Source: Nocardioides sp. Root140
GTDB lineage: Bacteria > Actinomycetota > Actinomycetes > Propionibacteriales > Nocardioidaceae
Reading direction: 5' to 3'
Length of the DNA stretch: 64,000 nt
NCBI RefSeq assembly: GCF_001426745.1
Contig: NZ_LMFI01000002.1
Location: 1 to 64,000, forward strand
Position numbers and translations under genes: made by a program. The notes beneath the pieces are model-generated. The model was not told where the DNA came from and ran no database searches. It saw only the letters and a list, made by a program, of their open reading frames with translations. Shown piece after piece: positions 9,369 to 16,705 of the stretch; the first letter of the stretch is position 1, and each line of letters begins with the position of its first letter.

Positions 9369-10228
9369 GCGCCGGACCGGGCCGGCGGGTGCTGGTCACC
9401 GGGGCTGCTTCGGGGCTCGGCGCCGCGCTCGTCTCGGCGTTTTCCGCCCGGGGGGACCGGGTGCTGGCGACGGATCTCGACGTGCGGGGTCTCGATACAG
9501 GCGCAGAGCGCCTTACTCGACCAGCGGAGGGGGTGGAGCGCCTTCCTCGACCAGCGGAGGGGGTGGAGCGCCCTACTCGACCAGCGGAGTTGAAGCTCGA
9601 CATCACGTCGGACGACGACTGGGCTGCCGCGCTGGCGTGGGTCGAGCGCGAGTGGGGCGGGCTCGACGTGCTGGTCAACAATGCAGGCGTCGCGGGTGGT
9701 GGCCGTCTCGACGTCGCCACGATGGACGAGTGGGAGTGGATCACCCGCATCAACCTCTTCGGTGTCGTGCGTGGCACGCGCACGTTCGTGCCGATGTTCA
9801 AGGCCCAGCGCTCGGGCCACATCGTCAACGTCGCCTCCCTCGCGGGCCTGGTCCACCCGGCCGGGATGGCGTCGTACAACGCGGTCAAGGCGGCCGTGGT
9901 GGCGCTCAGCGAGACCACCGGGCACGAGCTCGCGGCGTACGACGTGCGCTGCTCGGTCGTGTGCCCGTCCTACTTCCGGACCAACCTGATGGACGGCCTG
10001 CAGGGCGCCGACACCGCGCTCGGCGCGGTGATGTCACAGCTCGTGGAGAACTCGCCGTTCACCGCCGATGACATCGCGCGGGCCGTGCTCGAGGGGATGG
10101 ATCGCGGAGAAGATGTCATCATTCCGGACAAAGCGGCCCGAGGTGCGGTGGACCTGAAGCAGAATGACCGCGCGGCGTACGACGCCGTCATGCGCAAGCA
10201 GGCCGCCCGACTCGACCAGATGGGATGA
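9365..10228 (+). CDS. short-chain dehydrogenase/reductase with an in-frame repeat insertion
   Basis: A 287-residue SDR. NAD(P)-binding TGAASGLGAAL is near residue 12, NNAG in LVNNAGVAGGG, catalytic serine in NVASLAGLVHP, and YNAVK as the Y-x-x-x-K pair. The ATG overlaps the stop of the preceding acyl-CoA dehydrogenase by 4 bases. Between beta-strand 2 (ATDLDVR) and strand 3 (LKLDIT) it carries three 10-residue repeats of the form ERLTRPAEGV, encoded by an inserted palindromic repeat element (9488-9589). This segment is a surface loop in SDRs, so activity may survive. The neighbours suggest oxidation or reduction of a hydroxyacyl-CoA; the substrate is unknown. LvaD, an SDR, occupies the same place in the levulinate cluster. 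Confidence 0.85.
   Translation: MSAGPGRRVLVTGAASGLGAALVSAFSARGDRVLATDLDVRGLDTGAERLTRPAEGVERLPRPAEGVERPTRPAELKLDITSDDDWAAALAWVEREWGGLDVLVNNAGVAGGGRLDVATMDEWEWITRINLFGVVRGTRTFVPMFKAQRSGHIVNVASLAGLVHPAGMASYNAVKAAVVALSETTGHELAAYDVRCSVVCPSYFRTNLMDGLQGADTALGAVMSQLVENSPFTADDIARAVLEGMDRGEDVIIPDKAARGAVDLKQNDRAAYDAVMRKQAARLDQMG
9488..9589 (+). repeat. REP-like element inside the SDR gene, with three 30-bp tandem units
   Basis: Starts GGTCTCGATACAGGCG and continues GAGCGCCTTACTCGACCAG. The segment from GAGCG at 9506 recurs at 9536 and 9566, an exact 30-base period (10 codons). The total of 102 bases is divisible by three and keeps the SDR frame open. Its head (GGT-TCGA-AC) and tail (CTCGACCAGCGGAG) match the pattern of the intergenic REP units at 33286-33706 (GGTTTCGAGAC ... 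CTCAACCACCGAG), so it is read as a member of the same superfamily. Confidence 0.75.
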
Positions 10229-10229
10229 C

Positions 10230-11312
10230 GTGACCGACAGCGACGCGGGCAATCCGGCCCGACCCGTTCGTGACGAGGACTCCTTCGACGTGGCAGCCGT
10301 CTCCGCATGGTTGCGCGCCCATGCCGCAGACGGGTTCCGCGAGACCGTTGCCGCCGACCCCGAGGTGCGCCAGTTCCCCGGTGGTGCCTCCAACCTCACC
10401 TACCTGTTGCGCTACCCCGACCGTGACCTGATCCTGCGGCGGCCCCCGGTCGGTCGCAAGGCGGCCGGCGCCCACGACATGGGCCGCGAGTTCCGGATCC
10501 AGTCGGCGCTCGCGCCCGTGTTCCCGCTGGTGCCGGCGATGGTCGGCTTATGCGACGACGAGTCCGTTCTCGGCTCCGACTTCTACGTGATGGACAGGCT
10601 CGACGGGACGATCCTGCGGCAGGACTTCCCCGACGACCTGACGCTGGCGCCCGACCAGGTCGCCACGTTGTGCCGGAACGCGGTCGACGTCCTCATCGAC
10701 CTGCACCGGGTCGACGCCACCCGCCCCGACCTCGCCGCCTTCGGCAAGGGCGAGGGGTACGTCGCACGACAGGTGAGCGGCTGGTCAACGCGGTTCCGGG
10801 CAGCCCGCACTGAAGACGTCGGCGACTTCGAGGCCGTGATGGCCTGGCTCGACGAACACCAGCCCGCCGACGTCGGCACCTGCGTGATCCACAACGACTT
10901 CCGGTTCGACAACCTCGTGCTCGACGCCGACGACCCGCTCAAGGTGATCGGCATGCTCGACTGGGAGATGGCCACCCTCGGCGACCCGCTGATGGACCTC
11001 GGCGGTGCGACGGCGTACTGGGTGGAGGCCGGCGACGACGACTTCTTCCAGATGTTCCGCCGCCAGCCCACCACGGCCCCGGGCATGTGGACCCGCGCCG
11101 AGCTGGTCGAGCACTACTGCGCGCAGACGGGCATCGACATGACGCCCGAACGGTGGCGCTTCTACGAGGTGTTCGGGCTGTTCCGGCTCGCGGTGATCGC
11201 CCAGCAGATCTACTACCGCTACTTCCACGGCCAGACCACCAATGAGGCCTATGCCGTCTTCGGCGACGCGGCCAGATATCTCGAGCACCGTTGCCAGGAG
11301 GTCATGGCCTGA
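10230..11312 (+). CDS. APH-like kinase, LvaA/ACAD10-kinase-like
   Basis: A 360-residue phosphotransferase. Nucleotide loop QFPGGASNLTYLL is near residue 48, LRRPP is typical of the ACAD10/11-kinase group, the catalytic loop is VIHNDFRFDNLVLD, and the metal aspartate is in GMLDWEMATLGDPLMDLG. These motifs match the LvaA/ACAD11-type kinases better than aminoglycoside kinases. By analogy with levulinate catabolism it would phosphorylate the 4-hydroxyl of a 4-hydroxyacyl-CoA, setting up elimination by the ACAD at 8121-9368. GTG at 10230 is chosen because it lies 1 base after the SDR stop; the longer frame from 10164 overlaps the SDR heavily. No small LvaB-like partner is seen. Confidence 0.8.
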   Translation: MTDSDAGNPARPVRDEDSFDVAAVSAWLRAHAADGFRETVAADPEVRQFPGGASNLTYLLRYPDRDLILRRPPVGRKAAGAHDMGREFRIQSALAPVFPLVPAMVGLCDDESVLGSDFYVMDRLDGTILRQDFPDDLTLAPDQVATLCRNAVDVLIDLHRVDATRPDLAAFGKGEGYVARQVSGWSTRFRAARTEDVGDFEAVMAWLDEHQPADVGTCVIHNDFRFDNLVLDADDPLKVIGMLDWEMATLGDPLMDLGGATAYWVEAGDDDFFQMFRRQPTTAPGMWTRAELVEHYCAQTGIDMTPERWRFYEVFGLFRLAVIAQQIYYRYFHGQTTNEAYAVFGDAARYLEHRCQEVMA

Positions 11313-11995
11313 TGGGTCAGTTGTTGCTGGTGCGCCACGGACAGGCCTCGTGGGGCACCGAGAACTACGACGTGCTCTCACCCCTGGGCTGGGAGCAGTC
11401 GCGGCTGCTCGGCCTCGAGCTCGGCCGGCGCGTCCCGACGCCCGACCTGGTCGTGCACGGTGACATGCGCCGGCACCGGGAGACTGCCGAAGCGGCCATC
11501 GAGGCGGCCGGTTGGGGCTCGGTCGAGACCTTCGAGGACGCCGACTGGAACGAGTTCGACCATCTCGGCTTGCTGGCCTCCGAGCCGAGCCCGTCCGGTG
11601 ATCGTGAGCCCACCCGGGCCGAGTTCCAGGCGTGGTTCGAGATCGCGACCGCACGCTGGACCTCCGGCGAGTTCGACGCGGAGTACAAGGAGTCCTTCCC
11701 GGCCTTCGCCGCCCGGGTCGACGAGGCACTGCTGCGCACCATCGACCGGATCGGATCCGGGGGCACCGCCGTGGTCTTCACCTCCGGCGGTCCCGTCTCC
11801 CTCGCGGCTTCCGGCCTGCTCGCCGCGGCGGCGCCCGATCTTCCCGCCTCGTCGTACGCCGGCATCTGGGGCCAGCTGAACAAGGTCGTGGTGAACTCCT
11901 CGGTGACCAAGGTGGTGGTCGGTGGCCGGGGCGCGACCCTGGTCTCGTTCAACGAGCACTGTCACCTGGAGGGTGACGGGCTCACCTATCGCTGA
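11312..11995 (+). CDS. histidine phosphatase family protein
   Basis: A 227-residue member of the phosphoglycerate-mutase/histidine-phosphatase superfamily. The phosphohistidine motif LLLVRHGQASW is at the N-terminus; the second catalytic region is VFTSGGPVSLAAS. The start codon overlaps the kinase stop by one base (TGATG), so it belongs to the same operon as the ACAD, SDR and kinase. It may remove phosphate from an off-pathway phosphorylated acid or act on CoA-derived phosphates; this is guesswork from context. Generic PGM activity is unlikely given the operon. Confidence 0.8.
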   Translation: MGQLLLVRHGQASWGTENYDVLSPLGWEQSRLLGLELGRRVPTPDLVVHGDMRRHRETAEAAIEAAGWGSVETFEDADWNEFDHLGLLASEPSPSGDREPTRAEFQAWFEIATARWTSGEFDAEYKESFPAFAARVDEALLRTIDRIGSGGTAVVFTSGGPVSLAASGLLAAAAPDLPASSYAGIWGQLNKVVVNSSVTKVVVGGRGATLVSFNEHCHLEGDGLTYR

Positions 11996-12048
11996 ATCGG
12001 TGGCCCTGGATCGGCCTCGCTGAATCGGTTGGGCCGGGCCTCGTCGGG

Positions 12049-12061
12049 TATAAAAGGCGGG
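12049..12061 (+). promoter_or_regulatory. -10 element abutting a GTG start (probable leaderless mRNA)
   Basis: TATAAA at 12049-12054 is the only AT-rich hexamer in the region and lies so that transcription would begin at or within a base or two of the GTG at 12061. No Shine-Dalgarno sequence fits between them. A weak -35 (CGGTTG, 12026-12031) sits 17 bases upstream. Leaderless translation is common in actinobacteria. Confidence 0.5.
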
Positions 12062-14115
12062 TGTCAGGCGACGGGGAGAAGACGAAGGCCCACGCGAAGC
12101 GTGCCGACATCCAGGGACTCCGGGCCATCGCCGTCGGCCTCGTGGTGCTGGCCCACAGCCACTTCCCGTTCTTCGACGGCGGGTTCGTCGGGGTCGACGT
12201 ATTCTTCGTCCTCTCCGGCTTCCTGATCACCGGCCTGCTGGTCAAGGAGTCCGAACGATCGGGCCGGATCAGCATCCCCGGGTTCTACGCCCGCCGGGCC
12301 CGCCGGATCCTGCCGGCCGCCACGATCGTGCTGGTCGCGATCACCGTCTTCACCGCCCTGACCGAGCCGCTGACCCGTCTCAAGGTGGTCGTCGACGACG
12401 CCCTCTGGTCGGCGGTCTTCCTGGCCAACTTCCACTTCGCCGACATCGGCACGGACTACTTCGCCAGCCAGGACCCGTCCCCGATGCAGCACTACTGGTC
12501 ACTGGCGGTCGAGGAGCAGTTCTACCTGGTCTGGCCGCTGCTGCTGATGCTGCTGGTGTTCCTGCGCAGCTCGCGCCGCACCATCTTCGTGGTGCTCGCA
12601 CTGATCTGGCTGGTGTCGCTGGTCTGGTCGGTCTGGCAGACCAACCAGGCGCCGGTCGACGCCTACTTCTCGTCCGTGGCCCGCGCGTTCGAGCTCGCCA
12701 CCGGCGCCCTGGTCGCCGTACTCACGCCCGTGCTGAACCGGCTGCGCGACGGACACCGGGTGACGCTCTTCGTGGTCGGCCTGGGGCTCGTGCTGGTCGC
12801 CTCGCTGGCGTTCACCGACATCACCCCGTTCCCCGGCTGGCTGGCCCTCGTCCCGGTGCTCGGCACGGCGGCCCTGCTGGCCGCCGGCACCGGCAAGGAG
12901 GTCGGCCCGAGCAGGCTCCTCGGGCTGCAGCCGCTGCGCCACATCGGCGACCTGTCCTACTCGATCTACCTGTGGCACTGGCCGGTGCTGATCATCGGCG
13001 ACAAGCACGTGCCCGAGGGCATCGCCGGCACGGCCGTCCTGCTCGTGCTCACCCTCGTGCTCTCGGAACTCAGCTACTTCTTCGTCGAGCAGCCGTTCCA
13101 GCACGGCAAGGTGCGCATGGTGCGGGGCCGCTGGTCGCTGGTGCTGTGGCCGGTCTCGCTGGCCCTGGTCGCCGGCACCGCGATGGCCTCCAACCAGTAC
13201 AGCGAGGGCGAGCTGGCCAAGAGCCGCGAAGCGGCCCAGCGGTACTACCAGGAGCACCCCGAGGCGCTCCAGGAGGCGAAGCCGCGCAACATCACCAAGG
13301 CGCTGCGGCACTCGCTCAAGCTCGCCGACGACGGGGCCCCGCTGCCGCCCGAGCTGGTCAACGGGGACTTGCTCGGCCGCGACATCTGGCAGGAGCCGTT
13401 CCCCTGCTACGCCAGCTTCGACGACCCGACCACCAAGCTCTGCCCGGCCGGCGACCTCGACGCCGACAAGACAGTCGTGATGTACGGCGACTCGCACGCA
13501 GGCATGTGGATGCCCGCACTCGACGCGATGGGAAGGAAGCAGGGCTTCAAGGTCATCCCGTTGATCAAGGTCGGCTGCGCGCCGTACGACGTGCCCCAGT
13601 CCAACAAGGGGGAGGCGTTCCCGAGCTGCCCCGAGTTCCGGGACTGGGCGCGTGGCCAGATCGAGCAGATCCAGCCCGACGGGATCGTGCTGGCACACCG
13701 CGGCATGTTGTTCATGGACAGCTCGACGCCCGAGGAGGACTGGGAGTCGGGGGTCCGCGAGACAGTCGAGGACCTCTCCTCGATCACGCCGAACATCAAG
13801 GTGCTCGGCGACATCCCGAAGATCCCCTGGGAGCCGCAGGACTGCGTGACCGACGTCGACGCGACGATGGAGTCGTGCACGGCTCCGGCCAAGAGCCTCG
13901 AGATCACCTCCAACGCGCTCACCCGCGACGCCCTCGAGGGCACCACCGCCGACTACGTGCCGACCACCGACCTGATCTGCGTCGACGGGCGCTGCCCCTT
14001 GGTCGTCGGGGACGTCGTGACCTTCCGCGACAAGGCGCACCTGTCGCTGAGCTGGACCAAGATCATCTCCCCGCGGTTCGCCAAGATGGTCGGCCTGCGG
14101 TTCCCCCAGCGCTGA
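12061..14115 (+). CDS. membrane acyltransferase, OafA/YrhL type, with SGNH domain
   Basis: A 684-residue protein. The N-terminal acyltransferase-3 domain (about 15-370) has DIQGLRAIAVGLVVLAHS with the catalytic region, GFVGVDVFFVLSGFLITGLL, the YARRARRILPA motif and about ten membrane helices. The C-terminal extracellular part (about 440-680) is an SGNH-like hydrolase domain: VVMYGDSHAGMWMPAL supplies the serine, and DKAHLS near the end supplies the D-x-x-H pair. Such proteins transfer acetyl or other acyl groups to cell-surface polysaccharides or glycolipids. GTG at 12061 appears leaderless. The gene stands alone, so the acceptor is not indicated. Confidence 0.88.
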   Translation: MSGDGEKTKAHAKRADIQGLRAIAVGLVVLAHSHFPFFDGGFVGVDVFFVLSGFLITGLLVKESERSGRISIPGFYARRARRILPAATIVLVAITVFTALTEPLTRLKVVVDDALWSAVFLANFHFADIGTDYFASQDPSPMQHYWSLAVEEQFYLVWPLLLMLLVFLRSSRRTIFVVLALIWLVSLVWSVWQTNQAPVDAYFSSVARAFELATGALVAVLTPVLNRLRDGHRVTLFVVGLGLVLVASLAFTDITPFPGWLALVPVLGTAALLAAGTGKEVGPSRLLGLQPLRHIGDLSYSIYLWHWPVLIIGDKHVPEGIAGTAVLLVLTLVLSELSYFFVEQPFQHGKVRMVRGRWSLVLWPVSLALVAGTAMASNQYSEGELAKSREAAQRYYQEHPEALQEAKPRNITKALRHSLKLADDGAPLPPELVNGDLLGRDIWQEPFPCYASFDDPTTKLCPAGDLDADKTVVMYGDSHAGMWMPALDAMGRKQGFKVIPLIKVGCAPYDVPQSNKGEAFPSCPEFRDWARGQIEQIQPDGIVLAHRGMLFMDSSTPEEDWESGVRETVEDLSSITPNIKVLGDIPKIPWEPQDCVTDVDATMESCTAPAKSLEITSNALTRDALEGTTADYVPTTDLICVDGRCPLVVGDVVTFRDKAHLSLSWTKIISPRFAKMVGLRFPQR

Positions 14116-14149
14116 TCTGGGGCCCCGTGCCGACTGCGGGTCGTGGCTT

Positions 14150-14199
14150 TCTGCACGAAATCGTCGGTCACAGGTGGACGGAGAGCGATTTCGTGCAGA
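14150..14199. repeat. palindromic repeat, copy 1 (14-bp arms), beside AbiEi/DUF559 gene
   Basis: TCTGCACGAAATCG (14150-14163) and CGATTTCGTGCAGA (14186-14199) are perfect inverted arms separated by 22 bases. A second copy lies at 15385-15434, on the other side of the gene at 14216-15280. Both copies share the right-hand stretch AGCGATTTCGTGCAGAC in the same orientation. It could also terminate transcription between the convergent genes ending at 14115 and 14216. Confidence 0.8.
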
Positions 14200-14215
14200 C
14201 TCGGAGCAGGGGAGC

Positions 14216-15280
14216 TCATCCCGGTCTCTGGGTCCATGGCTGCGCGGCGCGCATTTCGGCGTTGACCTCCGCGAGCACCTCCGCTCTGCGCAGCTCGGCC
14301 TCGGCACAGTCAGGCACGGGGCGGGCCTCCCAGCGGCGTTGTCCAGGTGGCAGGAACCTTGCGCGTGAGCGTGCCCGCTGCAGCCGGTCGACCACCAGCC
14401 CGGTGTCTCGAAGGTCGGTCCCGGTCACCCGGGTCACCTCGAGTTCCACGCCGCGCATGTCCTCGTCGCGCCGGGTGTCGCGAGTGTGCTGCCGCCGGGA
14501 TCGGTGGTCGGCGCCGTCGAACTCGATGACCAGGCCGGCTTCCTCGTCGAGCAGGTCGGCCAACCCCAGCAGGCGGCCGGATCGATCGTGGACGGGGCAG
14601 TTGACGTGGAGGCGGGGCAGGCCGGCGTCGAGTTCGGCGATCAGGCGCAGCGCCGTCTCTGCCAGAGACCTGGCGCGCTCCCTGGCGTGAAGACACGCGA
14701 ACCGGGCCCTGGCGATGCGCTTCCAGCCGGGATGCCTGTCGACGTACGTCGACACGCGCTCGATCGAGGTGATGCCGGCCGCGACACAGGTGTCGAGCAC
14801 GGCCACCGCATCCCGATCAGTCCGCGCCAGGCGCACGGCGTCGAACACGGCCCGCTCGGCCCGTGTCACCGGAATGCCGACCACGCGGGTGACTTCATCA
14901 GGAGTGAGGCGTTCACGGCTGATCGTGACCCTCGCGTCGTCGCGGATGTTCCCGGTCGGGCCGATGGCCAGTGGGACCGGAACCTCCGCCAGGCCGTCGG
15001 CGCCCAAGCCGTCGAGGAAGTTCGCGCCGTGAAGTCGGCAGGCCGCCCAGCCGGTGGCGGCACCGCCGGGTGGCAGGCGTGCAGACTGTTCGATGATGCG
15101 CTGCTCGGGCACGCCGATAGGGGTGTTGGCCGGGACGTAGAGGCCATGAGAGGTGACCCGCCACCTGGGACCACGGGCGGCGCCGGGGGTGGGGCCGGTC
15201 AGTCCTTGCGGATCGACCGGGACGGGTGCCACCAAACCCCGCGGCGGGCTGCATCGGACGCTCCACCTGTGCGCGCTCAT
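14216..15280 (-). CDS. AbiEi/DUF559-like protein (winged-helix plus PD-(D/E)XK-type nuclease fold)
   Basis: A 354-residue protein. The middle region has the AbiEi-antitoxin-like pattern RVTISRERLTPDEVTRVVGIPVTRAERAVFDAVRL, and the C-terminal part has the DUF559/Vsr-type core LADLLDEEAGLVIEFDGADHRSRR... with VIEFDG as probable catalytic acid residues and GVELEVTRVTGTDL following. Related single-gene proteins are scattered in actinobacterial genomes and often called hypothetical. The gene is bracketed by two copies of the same palindrome (14150-14199 and 15385-15434). No toxin (AbiEii) gene is adjacent. A DNA-binding or nicking role is inference. Confidence 0.65.
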   Translation of the reverse strand: MSAHRWSVRCSPPRGLVAPVPVDPQGLTGPTPGAARGPRWRVTSHGLYVPANTPIGVPEQRIIEQSARLPPGGAATGWAACRLHGANFLDGLGADGLAEVPVPLAIGPTGNIRDDARVTISRERLTPDEVTRVVGIPVTRAERAVFDAVRLARTDRDAVAVLDTCVAAGITSIERVSTYVDRHPGWKRIARARFACLHARERARSLAETALRLIAELDAGLPRLHVNCPVHDRSGRLLGLADLLDEEAGLVIEFDGADHRSRRQHTRDTRRDEDMRGVELEVTRVTGTDLRDTGLVVDRLQRARSRARFLPPGQRRWEARPVPDCAEAELRRAEVLAEVNAEMRAAQPWTQRPG

Positions 15281-15384
15281 CCGGCAAGCCTGACGGCTTT
15301 GCCGGCCGGCGTGTGGTGCTCATCCACAGGCCCCGAGCAGGAAGGACGACGGTGAGCACCGACGTGTCGGGACAGCCGGATGGT

Positions 15385-15434
15385 TCTGCACGAAACGGTC
15401 GCCTTCCGTGCCGTCAGCAGCGATTTCGTGCAGA
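15385..15434. repeat. palindromic repeat, copy 2 (11-bp arms), beside AbiEi/DUF559 gene
   Basis: TCTGCACGAAA (15385-15395) pairs with TTTCGTGCAGA (15424-15434). The right side AGCGATTTCGTGCAGAC-CGG is shared with copy 1 at 14150-14199, while the loop differs. The element lies 105 bases upstream of the AbiEi/DUF559 start and just after the SDR gene stop at 15452, so it could also act as that gene's terminator. Confidence 0.8.
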
Positions 15435-15451
15435 CGCGGCGCTGACCCAGG

Positions 15452-16201
15452 TCAGATCATCCGCTTGAGCACCGGCAGGGGTGCGTGCTTCATGACCACG
15501 CTCATCGGGGCCCACGGCAGCGGCGGCACGCAGGCGGAGTCCTTCTCCTTCTCGATGGCGTGCACGATCGCCTTCACGCCCTTCTCGGTGGAGACCTGGA
15601 GGGGGTTCTTGTGCTCGGCCTTCTCGTTCATCTCCGAGGCGATGAACCCGGGGTAGATCACCGACACCTTGATCGGCTTGCCGTGCAGCTCGGTGCGGAG
15701 GCCCTCGGCAAGATGGGCCACCCCGGCCTTCGTGGCGGCGTACGTCGTCATCGCCTTGGGCATGCCGCGCATCGCGGACATCGACGAGATCATCACGAAG
15801 TGCCCGGCGTCCTGGGCGCGGAAGATCTCCATCGCCGCCTCGGACTGCGCCAGCGCGGCCACGAAGTTGGTCATCGCCGTCTCGCGGTTGGCGGCGTACC
15901 GGCCGGTGCCGAGGGGTGCGCCCTTCCCGAGGCCGGCGTTGATCACGATGCGGTCGATGGTGCCGAAGTCGGCGGCGAACCCACGGAAGACCTCGAAGAC
16001 CTGGTCGTCGTCCGTCACGTCGAGCTGGCGGATCTCGACCCGGCGGTCCGGGTGCTTCGCGATGATGTCTGCGCGCAGGTCTTCCAGCTTCTCGAGGCGC
16101 CGGGCGCACAGGGCGAGGTCGTAGCCGAGGTGGCCGAACTGGCGGGCCATCTCGGCGCCCAGTCCGGAGCTGGCACCGGTGATCAGAATCGTCTTCGTCA
16201 T
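15452..16201 (-). CDS. short-chain dehydrogenase/reductase
   Basis: About 249 residues. Rossmann loop ILITGASSGLGAEMARQF is at the N-terminus, RIVINAGLGKG replaces NNAG, the catalytic serine is in FVMISSMSAMRG, and YAATKAG supplies Y-x-x-x-K. CARRLEKLEDL after strand 2 suggests NADP preference. ATG at 16201 matches the family start; the frame continues upstream to 16306 but would overlap the divergent VOC gene. The substrate is unknown. Confidence 0.85.
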   Translation of the reverse strand: MTKTILITGASSGLGAEMARQFGHLGYDLALCARRLEKLEDLRADIIAKHPDRRVEIRQLDVTDDDQVFEVFRGFAADFGTIDRIVINAGLGKGAPLGTGRYAANRETAMTNFVAALAQSEAAMEIFRAQDAGHFVMISSMSAMRGMPKAMTTYAATKAGVAHLAEGLRTELHGKPIKVSVIYPGFIASEMNEKAEHKNPLQVSTEKGVKAIVHAIEKEKDSACVPPLPWAPMSVVMKHAPLPVLKRMI

Positions 16202-16230
16202 GCTTCGAGTGTCGCGTACTGTCTGAAGAC

Positions 16231-16605
16231 ATGAGCGGACGCGTGGTGCATTTCGAGATTCCGTACGGCGAGGGCGACCGGGCGCGGGCCTTCTACGCGG
16301 AGGCATTCGGCTGGGAGCTGCTCGACATCCCGGAGATGTCCTACACGATGGCGACCACCGGGCCGTCCGGCGAGACCGGACCCACCGAGCCGGGCTTCAT
16401 CAACGGCGGCATGATGCGCCGCGAGAGCCCGACCGAGGGCCCGGTCGTGGTCATCGACGTGCCCGACATCGAGGCGTCGCTGGCCAAGATCGAGTCCCTC
16501 GGCGGCAGCACGGTGCTGGGCAAGCAGGCCGTCGGTGAGATGGGCTTCGCGGCCTACTTCAAGGACGTCGAGGGCAACATCATGGGGCTCTGGCAGTCAG
16601 CCTGA
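16231..16605 (+). CDS. VOC superfamily (glyoxalase-like) protein
   Basis: A 124-residue single-module vicinal-oxygen-chelate protein with the paired beta-alpha-beta-beta-beta pattern: VVHFEIPYGEGDRARAFYAEAFGWEL near the start and VVVIDVPDIEASLAKIESLGG ... AYFKDVEGNIMGLWQ at the end. H7 and the E of DVEGN are plausible metal ligands. Members are glyoxalases, dioxygenases or binding proteins; this short form has no assignable reaction. It is divergent from the SDR (29-base gap). Confidence 0.8.
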   Translation: MSGRVVHFEIPYGEGDRARAFYAEAFGWELLDIPEMSYTMATTGPSGETGPTEPGFINGGMMRRESPTEGPVVVIDVPDIEASLAKIESLGGSTVLGKQAVGEMGFAAYFKDVEGNIMGLWQSA

Positions 16606-16648
16606 GTTCGACCCCGGCGTGACTGTGCAGAGGGCAGTGCCGAACCGT

Positions 16649-16688
16649 CTCAGCAACTAAAAGTCAGGCTTGACTGTTTGTTGCTCAG
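16649..16688. promoter_or_regulatory. 40-bp imperfect palindrome upstream of the TetR gene (candidate operator)
   Basis: CTCAGCAACTAAAAGTCA (16649-16666) and TGACTGTTTGTTGCTCAG (16671-16688) are inverted with 15 of 18 positions matching, around GGCT. TTGACT at 16670-16675 inside it could be a -35 element. It ends 17 bases before the TetR start, so autoregulation of the whole operon is likely; binding itself is inference. Confidence 0.6.
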
Positions 16689-16705
16689 GGGTGCATGGTG
16701 ACTGC

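Noticed and set aside
9506..9589. 30-bp tandem units as a CRISPR or minisatellite outside genes
   Set aside because: They have no spacers and lie inside an open SDR frame.
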